This document shows, in pieces, positions 22,211 to 34,430 of a stretch of 64,000 bases of DNA. This DNA is from Paraspadella gotoi (Eukaryota > Chaetognatha). How positions within the stretch are numbered: position 1 is the stretch's first letter; each line of letters begins with the position of its first letter. Where the stretch lies: assembly GCA_051294375.1 (NCBI GenBank), contig CM119265.1, positions 11,595,818 through 11,659,817 on the forward strand. Reading direction: 5' to 3'. Under the pieces are notes generated by a model. That model had not been told where the DNA came from. It ran no database searches and worked only from the letters and a program-made list of their open reading frames with translations. The translations under genes and the position numbers were made by a program.

Positions 22211-25200
22211 TCATCCGCACAACTCGACGAGCTCCTTCTCCCGGAGAATTTCGGCCACTGATCGTCCGTCAACGAACACTTCGACTAATACGACCTGCGA
22301 TGCGTTGAAGGATTGGCTCTTATACATTCGCAACTCTAGTCGCTTGTACAAGAGCAGACGCTTCAGCTCCATCGCGGCTTCAGGATCAACGACCGCGTTC
22401 ACGTCTCCGAGCTTGCAGGGCAGAGCCTATACGACAAGGGCAGACAACGGAAAATGAAAATAAGTCCTAATAAGAGAAAAGTACGTAAGACGTCAAATGA
22501 CAACGAAATTAAATAAGGAAAGGAAAATAGGATATAAAAGGTTTTACTGGACCTACTATTAAAAAAAAATTTCAACTTACTTATAGTAAAATAACGAAAT
22601 ACATGTACATTAATAAATAGCGAAATAAATTAACTACCTGCAGGGAGACCGGGGGGAAATGTTCCGGGTATTCGTACACAGGACAAACAGTAGGATCCAA
22701 TAGCGAGCCTTCATCGATCGCGAAAATTTGTCCGTCTATTAAAAAAGGCAATGTCGTTACATCTGCTGTATGCTGTAAGGTTGTCTTATCACCGTCTCAT
22801 CGTTCTCTCTCATTCTTGGTTCACTCCCCTTACGGTCACTCTGATGGTGTCGGTATAAACACGCCGATGACATAGGATGGTCACTGCAGGTCCAAAGCCA
22901 TGAGCACTAACTGTCAGGAGATTCCTCACACAACGGGCATCACACATGTTACAGTGTGATTGTTGTGGGCGATGCCGGCCTGGCTTGAGAAGCACGAGAC
23001 CCTCTAACGCGTAGACCACAATGTCAGTTAACCACAGTGGGCAACATTGTGGTCGACTGTTAGAGGGTCTCGTTCTTCTCAAGCCCGGCCGGCATCGCCC
23101 ACAATCACCCTATAACATCTTCCAGTTGACATACTACTAGTATAATTAGATCCAGGTTTTACTAAAACCTTTGGATCCCTGCAGACGGATGGATTCTTGC
23201 AATGTGTGAAGAATAGACGCTTGGTCTAGTGAGTGCCTTTTCGGTGACAATGACTGACATTTATGTTTAGCTTTACCAAAAAACCTGACTTTTACCGTCA
23301 AGATAACCGCGCTTCATTTTTGCGCCCTCCCTGAAAAGACATATCCCTTGTCCGGTTGCCTTCTCTCTTTTTAACCTGCGTACAAAATGGGTAAAAAGAA
23401 TATTATTTTTGTGGGGTTTCAGAAAAAAAAAGTGCCTGTAATAACTCACGAGGACGCAGTGATGGGATGATTCATGGTGGAATCGAGACTCAAAAAATCT
23501 TTCCACTCATCGGGCCGATGTTCTGAAAGAGCAAATGTTTTACACTCTTATTAGTCTTATCAGTATTAACTTGTTGCCTTATGCAATATGCCAAAGCCCA
23601 AGGCAGTGATTTTCATTCGGGTATTTTCAACAATGAAATTGGAACTTAAATACGGTAAGACATGATTTCTTTCATGTCAATCATTCCAATTACGATATCT
23701 GCCATAATTAAGATGAAACAAACGATTTTTAGTCGGATCTGCTTATCAGCAGATCCCGACTCTATAACTCACTTTTTATAACTCACTTTTTCGGTCCGTC
23801 GGTCCGCCCCCTCAATATTGTCGGGCACACACTTATATCATGTCAGAACATCGAATTATGATAAATTATGCAAAAAAAATGATGTCCGTCCGTCCGTCTG
23901 TCCTCCGTCCGTCCGTCCGTCCCACCTTAGCAAAAAACACCAATTACTCGTGATTGGATGGATGGATTTAAATGAAATTTTGTGTGTGGATAGGTAAGTG
24001 TGTGATTGAGCTGGATATTAAGTTTCGATGGAATCGTCCGAGTGGAAATGAGTTTAAATGGAAAAAACAAAAAAAATATATTCACTATTTGAACACCAAT
24101 TGCTCATGAGTGGATGGGCTGATTGACCTGGAATTTTGTATGTGGGTAGGAAAGTGTGTGATTGAACAGGAAATCAAGTTTCGATGGAATAGTTTGAGTG
24201 GAAATGAGTTTAAATGGAAAAAAAACAAAAAACCTGTTTTACTAATTGATTATGCTTCTTTTTCCTTTTATATTAATCAATTAGTAAATAAATTAATCAA
24301 TAATTAATTAATTAGTCAATCAATCCGTCCATCCGCCCCATCTTAGCAAAAAGCTCCAATAACTCGTGATTGGCTGGTTGGATTGGAATTAAATTTTGTG
24401 TGTGGGTAGGAAAGTGTGTGATAAAGCTGGATATAAAATTTCGATGGAATCGTGTGAGTGGAAATTAGTTTAAATGGAAAAAACATAAGTCGAATTTACT
24501 AAAATCTTTTTACTTATTTTAACCAATAAATACTCCAATTAATCATAATTGGATGGATAGATTGAGTTGAAATTTTGTGTGTGGGTAGGAAAACGTATGA
24601 CGAAGCTTGATATAAAGTTTCAGTGGAAACGTACCAGTGGAAATGAGTTTAAATGAAAAAAATATGAGTCACATTTACTTGAATCTTTTTATTTATTTTA
24701 ACCCATGATAGATTGAGATGAAATTTTGTGAGCCGGTAGGAAAGTGAGTGAAGAAGCTAGATATAAAGTTTTGACGGAATGCAAGTTGAAAAAATGATGC
24801 AAGTTGAAAAAATGATGCAAGTTAAAAAAATCTTAAAAGCATAAGGATCGTCGCTATTGCATAAAAGAGAGAGAGAGAGAGAGAAAGAGAGAGTGAGAGA
24901 GAGAGAGAGAGAGAGTGAGAGAGAAAGAGAGAGAGTGAGAGAGAGAGAGAGAGAAGGAGACATAAAATAAAAAAATCTTAAAAGACTCAAGATCGAGCCA
25001 GAGCCCACTATCATAGAAAATTAATGAAAAAACCCAGGAAAAAAACGAATGAATCATGCGATAACGAATTGTTGATGTACTAGTAATTGATTGAGGTAAT
25101 ACTAATTGATTGATGTAATAGTAATTTATTGATGTAATAGGAATTGATTATTGATTCGATGATAATCAATTATTGATGCGATGATAGTCATTCACTGCTG

Positions 25201-25305
25201 TGATGATAGTCATTCAGTGATGCGATGATTGTCATTCATTGATTCGATGATTGTCATTCATTGATGCGATGATAGTCAATAAAACAAACAAATGCGTGTA
25301 TGAGT

Positions 25306-25341
<36 letters not shown>

Positions 25342-25822
25342 AGAGAGAGAAAGAAAGAAGAGAGAGAGAGAGAAGAGAGAGATAGAAAGAAAGAGAATAA
25401 ATCCACGAAAATCTCGGATGAAAATATGGGATATTGTATTGAAAAAAAGCGCGGAATAAATGGCAATAATAAAAAGTTTTTAGAAGGAAAAAATAATCAG
25501 AATTTTTCAAAAAACAAACGATCACGCAAAAGATCGGACAGATAGGGACAGACACACACAGAGAGACAGAGAGAGAGAGAGAAAAGAGAGAGAGAGAGAG
25601 ACAGCCGCTGCAGAGAAAAGAGAAAGAGAAAGAGCGATATATAATAATTAAAAGAGAGAGAGAAGCTCTACAGCCCCTTTACTCGTTAAAGAATCAGCAG
25701 TACTTATGGCGCCGCACGTAGCGTGAGCTATTCTCTACCCAAAGGACCCGGGTTCGCGCCCTGTTCGCGGCATCGTTTTTTACATTAGTGAACCCACATT
25801 ATATCTAAAAAATTTTTTGTAA

Positions 25823-25853
<31 letters not shown>

Positions 25854-28800
25854 AAGAAGCTGGACAGACGCTGCAGAGCCGGAACTCGTTTTTAGAAGAA
25901 GCAGTGACGGAGAAAAAGAGAGAGAGAGCGACATATAATTAAAACGTTTTTGTTTTGTAAATAAAACATAAAACAAATACCAATATTGATATGAAACATG
26001 AGAATTTTAAAGATCTTGAGGATTAGAAGCCATATATGAAAATTCAACTCCCTATGATATCACACTTTCAGAAGCCATGATTGCAAAAAAGCGAGACCGA
26101 AAGCTAAACCGAAAAAAAATCTAGACAGGACGGGCTTTGCCCGCCTGGCTCGATAATAGAGGATATTTGTTTGTTTGATAAAATGTAAACAAAACATTTA
26201 ATAACTGTCCTGACTCAATTTTAAGGACATCGATGATGACAAGCTGAATATAAATTATAATTAATCTATTAATTAATTAATTAATCTATTAATTAATTAA
26301 TTAATCTATTAATTAATTAATTAATTAATTAATTATCGTAGGCAGATCCGACATTGTTTGCTCAAACTTGTTCATGGTAAGAACAACTTTTAAACATTAA
26401 ATTACTCGTCAGATCTATCGCGTTTTTTTAGATATACTACTGCTTAAGCAAAATAACGGCACACTATATTTTAAAACTTTTTCCCTTTTTTTCCATTATT
26501 TTTTTTTTCTCTCTAACTTTCTCTCTGTCTCTCTCTCTTTTTCTCTTTTTCTCTATGTCTTTCTCTCCTTCTTTCTCTCCCTTTCTCCTACTTTTCTGTC
26601 CTCATATTTCTGTGTCATCCCTTCATTTCTTCCTTAACCTTTATTTCCCTTCCTCTCAATCTCTGTTTTTCTCTCCCTCTCTGATTCTCTTTCTTCCCTG
26701 TTTCTTATCTTTTCTTTCAATTGTTCTTGTTTTCCCCCCTCTCCCCATATATTAATTTCTTTCCACTCTTTCTCCCTCTCCCTGCAATTTTTTTTACCCA
26801 TTCTCTCTCTTCTCTTTTCTTCTCTTTTTCTCATTCTCACTCATTTTTTGCATTCATATCATTATATGATAATCCTTTCTTTTTCGTTGTAAATGATTTA
26901 GAGAAAAAAGTTTTTATTAGTTTTCAACAAAAATTTTTTCTCTAAATGCATTCATGTCATACTGGATGTATAAAAAACTTTAAAATGTATTGTAAGAAAA
27001 AATATCAAGGGTAGTGTATGATTTTAGATGAAGTTTGGTTGCCAAGCAGATTTAAAAAATCCAAATGATTTTTGCGGAAATTTTTTCCGCAAAAACCTGT
27101 CGATTGAGAGAAATTAATTTGCTGACGCTTCCCCTTTCAATAAAAGAAGGCGGTTTTTTTTAATTCGTCAACTTTAGTATGTTTCTCATCTATTAAAATT
27201 ATAAAATAATATATATATTAAGCTGGATCGATTAGCGAATTAAGCTCTACCTCTCGAATTTTCCTATACTTTATTAAGTGTAGATTCTGAAAATAATAAA
27301 AAAATTTCATGAATTTAAAAATCAAACGCCTTTTTTCATAATATACATTATTCGTATAAACGCGAACTCGGATTTGAGAATCCGGTGCTCCGATCGGAAG
27401 ATTCTGGCGAAATGCATTCTCCTTTCTACACGAGATTCGATTGACCAATCAGAGCGCAGTATTTTGCGGCATTAATTGGCTCTTAAATTGACCGGCGATC
27501 AAGAAAAGCTTTGATCAAACTTTTCTATATTTTTTTTTATTGATTTGATATTTGTTATCATAATTGAAAATTAAGCATATAAATATTATTAGACTAATAT
27601 AGATATTTCATTTAATTATTATTTTCATTTGGTGCATACAAATTAAGTACGGTTGAGTCAATATCTTGCTTTTTCAAAATTATACCACATTTTCACGAAC
27701 TTCAAAGTCAGGGGCAAGATAGTTTATTAAATGAATGGATAATTTTTATATTAGTTGTACCAATTTCATAAACACTCAAACCTTAGGTCATTCATTAAAT
27801 ATTTATTCTCTCTATCTTTCTCACTGTCTACATTATTATTAAATCTAAGATCACGAAGTTGATTCCTCCATTATTTATTATTTAAAATATTCTTTGAGAG
27901 TCATCGCATATACCGAGATAATGAATTAGATAGAGATTACACATGGGAGTACTTTAAATGATGACTTTAAAAACGAGGAGGGGCGGGGGGGTGGAGGGAT
28001 TAATCCCTGATTTTGGTCACTCACTCACTCTCTCTCTCTTTCTTTTTTGCTCTGTCTATTAACTTACTCATTTGGCCCTGAAGATGATCTGTCCAATGGA
28101 TCGAAATGTTGGTCATAAATAAAAATACTGTACCTGTACTCCCATGTGTAATCTCTAATTTATTTAATTATTATTATTATTATTATTTATTTATTTAATT
28201 TTTCCCCCTTATATAATATACATCAATAGTCGAGGAATTGTATCCTCTTTTAAAACTAAAATTTTTTTAGAGAAGTTAAATAATTCTTATATTTCTGTTA
28301 CACAAATTATTTTTTTTTAAATCTCTTTAAAATAAAATTATGAATGTAGCAAGTCATATCTTTTTAAATACAAATCAAGCTTCAAGCAAATATACGAAAT
28401 TAGCACTAGGAAGAATTCTTTAGGAAAAAGAGTTTATCTAAGTTACAAGGGAGGGACCCTATATCGAGACAAAACTTAACATCCTGCCCTGTCTGAACGA
28501 TTTGAGATACTATGGCAGAAGGATAGCCTGTGATACCGGGGCGCGGGGTATCTCACCAACTGGCGTAGGGGCTGCGGACCCTCAGTGACCGCTCCTGTCC
28601 ACTGGCATGCTTATACCGGCACCGTCCCATTTAAGCCAGAACCGGGATACCCAGGATTGAACCCGGGACAGCGGATGGAATGAGATGATTTAGGCTGCTC
28701 AGCCATTGAGACGAGGTGAGGACGGACAGCAGTGAGGCAGTTTTAAGTCTTGCTGCCACAGGATCCCCCACCAGACTTCTCCACAGGGCTCATCCTGAGG

Positions 28801-31800
28801 AGATGTCTGAGAGAAGGTTTTGATCTCATTGCCATAGAGCGAGCGTGCGAGGGCGCGAGAGCGAGCTGGAGCGTTACCAGGAAGTGGGCTAGGCGTATAT
28901 GCATTCCCTAAGCCACGTAAGCGTGGGCGCACGGTGCGCAGCGGTTGCGTGTTCGAGAGTAGGGCTCACCACTTATGGCAACAGCCGGGTTGCCTGTGAT
29001 GCCCATTGGATGGGCATCTCACTGTTGGCTTTGGGGGCTTCCGACCCTCAGTGACGCCTCCAGTCACTGGCGCGGTTACCCTAGGACGGTCTCGCTTGCC
29101 AACGCAGAGGGAAGTCGTTAGGACTGTGGATGGAACACTAAGCCTGATGGTGTGTTCCCCCTCTGAGCCAATGGATTTGGCTGAAGGATGGTGGACGCGA
29201 GGCGGTAGTGATATACGCCACAGGATCCCCGGCCAAGACATCACTCAGGTTCCTCAAGCCTGACGAGGTGTTTGACAAGATGTTACCATAGTGGGAGAGG
29301 AGAGAGAGCGCGAGTTGTGGGGCATAGGCGTTTTGTCGTAGCGTACCCCAGGGGCATAGCGTTTGTCGTAGCTGTACCCAAAGTCGGCAGGGCATAGGCG
29401 GTTTGTCGTAGCGTACCCTGAGAAGGTTGCGTGTTCAATAGTAGGGCTCACCACTTATGGCAACAGCCGGGTTGCCTGTGATGCCATTGGGATGGGCATC
29501 TCACTGTTGGCTTTGGGGGCTTCCGACCCTCAGTGACGCCTCCAGTCACTGGCGCGCGTTACCCTAGGACGGTCTCGCTTTGCCAACGCAGAGGGAAGTC
29601 GTTAGGACTGTGGATGGAACACTACGCCTGGGATGGTGTGTTCCCCCTCTGAGCCAATGGCATTTGGCTGAAGGATGGTGGACGTGAGGCGGTGTGAATA
29701 ACTGAATAACTGAATATACCGCCACAATACAATAATAAAATTAGTGGCAAACGTTTTTTCTGACTTTATACTTTTACATACAATGAAACAAAATAAATTT
29801 TTAAGCAACTACGTTTTTATGCATTCTATTGCATACGATAAAAGCCATATTTGTTAATATTTTTAAGTAGTCGTTTCTGAACATGACAGGGTTATGTCTT
29901 ATCGTCTGATCACCTGATTTTAAGCTTTTCATCACTATTCAAATTAAACCAATTTAATTTTTTTGAGATTATGAGAGAAAGAAGAGAGAGAAACATATAG
30001 AGTAAAAGAGAAAGAGTAAGAGAAAAGAGCAAAAGATTAAGAGAGAAAATTTAAGTATTATTTGCCTGCTTGACCACTTTGGCTATCAGCGGGCTTTCTT
30101 TTACTTTGTTTCTGACACGCTTACTTTCTGTTTTACTCTTTAATATTGTTACAAAATCTTTTTCAATTGTTTTAGGCAAAATATTCATTATACTACTACT
30201 AAATAACTTTTTAACCTAAAAAAAATTTAAAATTTCAAAAATTTTAAGGTCACGTGACCAATATTGTCCAATCACAGATCGCGATTGGCTATTTTTTTAT
30301 AAATTGAAAAAAAGGCGTGTGATCTCGAATATTTTTTAATCAATTGCTTTTGTGAAAGCAAAGGAAACAACAAAAGGCAAAGGAAAAACCGAGAGGTAGA
30401 AGATTTTGAAAAAAAATATACGTCAGAGATCCGCCTTAATATATATATATATTACACGGACCATATCCTTGCAGTTTAAACTGTTAAACTTCGCGCAGTT
30501 TCGGGGAAACTAACTATATGTTCACCGCCACTACGCTTTACCGGGGATCTTATTCCCGGCATATCCCCGCCCCAATTATTGACGGGGACCAGAAATGGCC
30601 TTCTATCTCTCTCTCTCTCTCTCAAGCGTTCCTTGTTTTTCTGGGCTTCAAGGTATTGCAATGACGATAACAATGAGGGTCACAGATTGAAATTTTTTTG
30701 CTCTCTTTTTTGATATTTTTAATCACGACAGGAATATTTAAGACAGAAAAAGTAAGACAAAAAAGACAAAAAGAAAGACTATGAAAAAAATTTAAAATAT
30801 AAAAAAAAGAAATTAAGAAAGAAAGAAAAGAAAAAAAGAAAATTACAAACATCAAGTCTCATTTTTAAAGGGAAAAAAGCGTTTATTTTTTAACAATCAT
30901 GAAACTTTTAACTTTCAATTTCAACCATCTAAAAACAAACAAGTTTGACCAAACAATGATCAATTAATCAATAAACGTTGGTATTATCTTCTTTTTCGTT
31001 GCCATAAACAACATTTTTTTGTTGTGGTTTCTGGTTAGTCACTTGACAAAAAGACCTAAAAACAAAAAAGTTTGTAAAAATAATTAATTTATTAATTAAT
31101 TAATATGTAAGAAACTAAATAAACAGTGTTTTAACTAATTAATTAATTAATTATCGCTAATGATAGTCAGCAGATCCGGCATTGTTTGCTTTCTTTTATT
31201 CTAAGTAAAACTAAAACTTTCAACTTGAATTGAGAAACAAGAAAAATTTGTTTTCTAATGCCAAATAGTAAAAACATATCAAATTATAGTAACATTATAA
31301 TTTTATATATATAATTTATATATATTATAAATTTTTTCTTTTCTTTTTTTAATTTAATTAATCATTTTAAATTAACAAAATGTTTGGAAAGTAAAACAAA
31401 AGAAAGAGAAAAAATGAAAGTAAAAGAAAAAAAAAGGAATACAGAGAAAGTAAGAGAGAGAGAAAGAGGAAAAAGAGTGAATGAAAAAAAAGAGGGGGGG
31501 AGAGAGAGAGTGACGCAGTTGTGATAGCTTCCCGACGGGGATTTATGCAAGGGATTCGCGGCGGGATCGGGCTTCAATCTACGATCCCCTTCAAAAATCG
31601 TGGCGGGGATTCCCTGTAGTTGTTAAAAAATGAACAGTTGCAGGGAACAGTGGCAGTGTGCAGCGAGAACTGTCCCCTTATTGCCAGTTCGAACTGAGCG
31701 TTTATGAGCCGCGTCATACTTGAAAACCGAGTTTTAGTTCAAATAAAACTCACCTCACAAATCCTCACAAATTAAAAATAGGCTTAAAAATTGTTTTGCA

Positions 31801-32404
31801 GCTAAAGTATTAAATATTTTGCCCTAATTTTTTAGCTACCAGAAGCACCAACAATAGGGAATATTTGATTAGAATTGTGGACATTTTCAAGTATTTTCGT
31901 TTAACAAATTGTAATAAAATGTAAAAATGTAAGTTTTTGACTAGTCAATTTAAAAATTAATTCATAGGCAAACAATAAATGACTAACGGCAAATGAACCA
32001 ACTCGGAGGTAAAGAAGATAAGGACCCGAAATCCGGAGTAAAAAAATTTTGTTCAATGATCTTGGCGTTCAAATCTCAAGACAAAAGTCAAAATGGACAT
32101 AAATGGACATTATTTTTTTATTAAAAATAGCAAAAATGATATTGATTCTTGATTAGAAAATGCGGCAGATGATTTCAATTAATCCGTAGTCTCGCCAAAT
32201 TTGTCTTAGAGTTAAAATTTAATCATTTTTGTTGGTAATATTTCAACAATATTGAAAAAAGTGGTTTTTTTGCTAAATTCCTCGATAGAAATCACTGCCC
32301 CAACTAAAGTTTATCGAAAGTCCGCGCCACTCTGAAATCAAGTTGTACTGACTCACCTCCTTGTTCGTTGCAAACGTTGACGATGAAGAACCTGGCGCCA
32401 TCAA
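22211..32404 (-). CDS. Extended Tudor domain exons (3' block of LOTUS/CCHC/RRM/Tudor gene)
   Basis: Five exons join in phase: 32404-32357, 23522-23450, 23375-23296, 22735-22638 and 22426-22211 (stop TGA). All have GT-AG borders, with leftover bases 1, 2, 1, 0. The joined reading has the eTudor order: FFIVNVCNEQ, then EWKDFLSLDSTM, then G-I-C-L-F, KRGYLDD, GQIFAIDEG (the V-x-x-D-Y-G position), FPPVSLQALPCKLGDV, then LVEVFVDGRSVAEILREK. These are the Tudor core strands plus the SN-like half. The first exon needs one base from an upstream exon, so it cannot be a gene start. Tudor domains of this class bind dimethylarginine, often on PIWI-type partners; the residue at the usual aromatic DYG tyrosine is E here, so ligand binding may differ. 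The 8.8-kb intron holds MITEs and SINEs. Taken as one gene with 42315-47785 because of strand, order, phase and family logic. Confidence 0.75.
22957..23107. repeat. Imperfect inverted repeat in Tudor intron
   Basis: Arms of about 65 bases around a 20-base centre: GGGCGATGCCGGCCTGGCTT on the left pairs with AAGCCCGGCCGGCATCGCCC on the right. A strong stem would form in the intron RNA between the third and fourth exons of the Tudor block. Confidence 0.75.
24860..25950 (+). repeat. GA microsatellites with short minisatellite
   Basis: (GA)n blocks at about 24868-24958, 25309-25393, 25558-25670 and 25830-25855. Between them, 25080-25285 is a degenerate repeat around GATGCGATGATAGTCATTCA. All long frames here are compositional. 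Confidence 0.85.
25670..25785 (+). repeat. Short tRNA-like repeat fragment
   Basis: TATGGCGCCGCACGTAGC followed by GGGTTCGCGCCC. A relative of the repeat at 15240-15480, embedded among GA microsatellites. Confidence 0.45.
26460..26860 (+). repeat. Polypyrimidine tract
   Basis: About 400 bp of CT-rich sequence preceding the second hairpin element, as at 6.8 kb. Confidence 0.8.
27025..27205 (+). repeat. Conserved hairpin element, copy 2
   Basis: GGTTGCCAAGCAGATTTA, a hairpin with 12-bp perfect arms TTTTTGCGGAAA / TTTCCGCAAAAA (27069-27095), CTGACGCTTCCC, then GGCGG with eight T. The block order and spacing are those of copy 1. Confidence 0.6.
27210..28490. other. No supported gene
   Basis: AT-rich intron sequence. 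A repeat at about 27700-27775 (GGTACAACT-type text) is shared with 12.5 and 41.5 kb. ACCAATCAGAG at 27443-27453 resembles a CCAAT box, but no gene follows it. Confidence 0.3.
28500..29696. repeat. Tandem tRNA-derived SINE array, three units
   Basis: Units at about 28500-28930, 28931-29406 and 29407-29696. The latter two share GGCAACAGCCGGGTTGCCTG, CTTCCGACCCTCAGTGACGC and GGTGTGTTCCCCCTCTGAGC. On the minus strand of the first unit, TGGCTGAGCAGCC and GGGTTCAATCC match pol III A and B boxes (28655-28710). Between units 2 and 3, a short repeat around TTTGTCGTAGCGTACCC occurs three times (29325-29420). Frames on both strands here are not genes. Confidence 0.7.
30245..30310. promoter_or_regulatory. 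Promoter-like cluster: E-box, CCAAT boxes, TATA-like
   Basis: GGTCACGTGACC is followed by CCAATATTG, CCAATCAC, GATTGGCT and TTTTTTATAAATTG within 65 bp. No coding frame follows in either direction, so it may be the promoter of a noncoding transcript or an element relic. Confidence 0.3.
30938..31190. mobile_element. Short element A-type MITE
   Basis: About 250 bp between CAAGTTTGACCAAACAATG and CAGATCCGGCATTGTTTGCT, the inverted right-end signature of element A at both sides. Non-coding. Confidence 0.5.
31750..32130. repeat. Element J, second copy
   Basis: Matches 9170-9560 at CATAGGCAAACAATAAATGA, GGTAAAGAAGATAAGGA and AAATGGACATAAATGGACA. As in the ePHD gene, it ends a short distance inside an intron past an exon donor (32357). 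Confidence 0.5.
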
Positions 32405-32443
32405 CTACGCATGAGCAAGTTCCTCGAAACTCCTGAATTAATA

Positions 32444-33343
32444 CAGAAGGCTTCATATTATAAAATGAGGTACTGTGGTGGTATATTCACACTACCTCAC
32501 GTTCACGATCATTCAGCCAATACCATTGGCTCAGAGGGGGAACACACCATCCCAGGCGCTGTGTTCCATCCACACTTCAGTCCAAACGACTTCCCTCTGC
32601 GTTGGCTAAGCGAGACTGTCCTAGGGTAACCGAGCCAGTAACTGGATGCGTCACTGAGGATCGGAAGCCCCAAAAGCCAACAGTGAGATGCCCCATCCCA
32701 ATGGGCATCACAGGCAACCCGGCTGTTGCCATAGTACCCCTTTTTTGTGACCAGAACTCGTTCCAAGAAAACTACAGTACCAAATTTATTGAAATCTGGT
32801 ATGAACGATCTCTATGTGAATACAAATAGAACTATTGAGGCGAATTTCAATATTTGACCCCTAGCCGAGATATGGGGCCCCCCGGGGGGTCACCCATAAA
32901 GGCAAAAAATGGTCAAAATTTTTAAATAAATGTTTTCCTTATTTTTGTTTTGAACAGTTGCATAGACGGTTACTCTCCCACAAAAACGTATTTATTACCT
33001 TAAAAATATTAGTTTACCTTAATTTTCAGCTTCATAAACATCAGCAGTAGAATAATTTGGGAAAATTGGAAGTAAAACGATGAACCATGCATCTTCAAAC
33101 AATGCTTAATTATTGAGAATTTATCAATTTTAGTTCTAAAATGATTTTTTCATATGTTTAAAACTTCAATGCACCTGTATCTCTTGTCAGGGGTTGAATA
33201 TCAAAATTCGCCTTGATAGTTCCATTTATATTGTCATTAGGAGTCTATATGAAAATTTTCATGAAATTCGATGGGGTAGTTTGGTGGGAACAGATTCTGG
33301 TCACAAAAAAGGGGTACCTCATTTTATAATATGAAGCCTTCTG
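32444..33343. mobile_element. Tc1/mariner-type MITE with SINE insert
   Basis: TA-flanked ends CAGAAGGCTTCATATTATAA and its complement at 33343. About 270 bp at 32475-32736 is a reversed SINE of the 28.5-29.7 kb family. The element starts 39 bp upstream of the 3' splice site of the Tudor exon at 32404. Confidence 0.7.
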
Positions 33344-33479
33344 TAACAAATTAACAAAATACAGTCCTGTGCAAAAAATAAGGCCACCCTAAAACATTAC
33401 GCAAATGTTAGATTCCTTCATTAGGAAAATTTTAAAAAATTAATAAAAACGTTTTGGCTTCACGAGTCTTAAGAAAAAG

Positions 33480-34300
33480 GGTCATTCAATTCAACTTTAA
33501 AATAGGCTAAAATGGAGTACAAATTCAGAAAGCTGAGCTCCTGGCGATTCCGAAAATGTATTCACTTTAAGCATTTGATGCATTCTACCCCATTTTATAT
33601 CGGTTTTAATTATAATATAAAATAAAAGAAACCTATCTGAAGAGTTGCAGGTCAAACGAAAAGGCCAATCCACCTGATATTTTTTATGAATTTTTTATTA
33701 CTGAATTAGAAAAATGTAATAAGAGAGACATTTTTAAATTTCAACTTGTATCCTTGAAATGAAAACGTTTTTAAACTTTAACCCTGAATTCTTTCTAACT
33801 GGAACGCGTTTATCAAAATGTCCCTCTATTACATTTTTACAAATGTTTTTAAGATTGCTAATCAAATTTTTAATTCAATATTATTGCAGTCGTTTAGGCT
33901 GCAACTCTTCAAATCAGTGTAGATTCATTGTAGCTCGAATTTCTTTACCATCTATTTAACTGAAGATTTTGTTCATGACTGGAAAACCAACCGAAGTAAC
34001 GAGATTAATTGCTTAATTCTCCCCTTCTAAATTATCCCATACCGTGTTTTAACTTCTTACCTAGAATTTTTTAACAACCAGATTGAAAAACAAATCTTTA
34101 GAAAATGTGCTACCCATTTAACTTAACATTTTGTTATTTACCCATTTAAAAAAAATTATTGAAAACGGAATGTTTACATATAAATAAGAACTTATTTTTT
34201 TGTGATTACTGATAACTATAATGTATTTCTCGATATATTAGCTCAAACATAAAGATACGTATTGTTATGCTGAATGGCCTTTCCTCTTAATCAGCGTTTT
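33480..34300. repeat. Repeat D, uninterrupted copy
   Basis: Full relative of the split copy at 12.3-14.5 kb. Provides the empty site for the MITE pair. The open frame 33759-33959 lies within the repeat and is not supported as a gene. Confidence 0.6.
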
Positions 34301-34430
34301 TGTTTTTTCTGTTCTCTCTTTCTGTTTTTTTCCTAATTCAAAAACTTAACGAAAAAAGAAACTTAATGATTCCTACATTATAAAAGATATTATAAGTTAA
34401 TATTATTCAATATTCATGGAAAAAAGTTAT

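Larger units (their letters stand above)
23731..26372 (+). mobile_element. Element A, long copy
   Basis: Left end AGTCGGATCTGC followed by its own complement GCAGATCCCGAC. The right end is GGCAGATCCGACATTGTTTG, then CTCAAACTTGTT. The interior has GTCCGTCC runs and several diverged copies of a segment containing GGTAGGAAAGTGTGTGAT. There is no transposase frame. Microsatellites have expanded in its right half. Confidence 0.65.

Noticed and set aside
24757-25555. Long Ser/Leu- and Glu/Arg-rich open frames
   Set aside because: They are translations of GA/CT microsatellites with no codon structure.
28655-28730. Functional tRNA gene on the minus strand
   Set aside because: A and B boxes are present, but no full cloverleaf can be paired and the sequence continues into a SINE body.
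28699-29454. Several 60-90 codon frames on both strands
   Set aside because: They lie in tandem SINE units with pol III-type boxes and recur in other copies.
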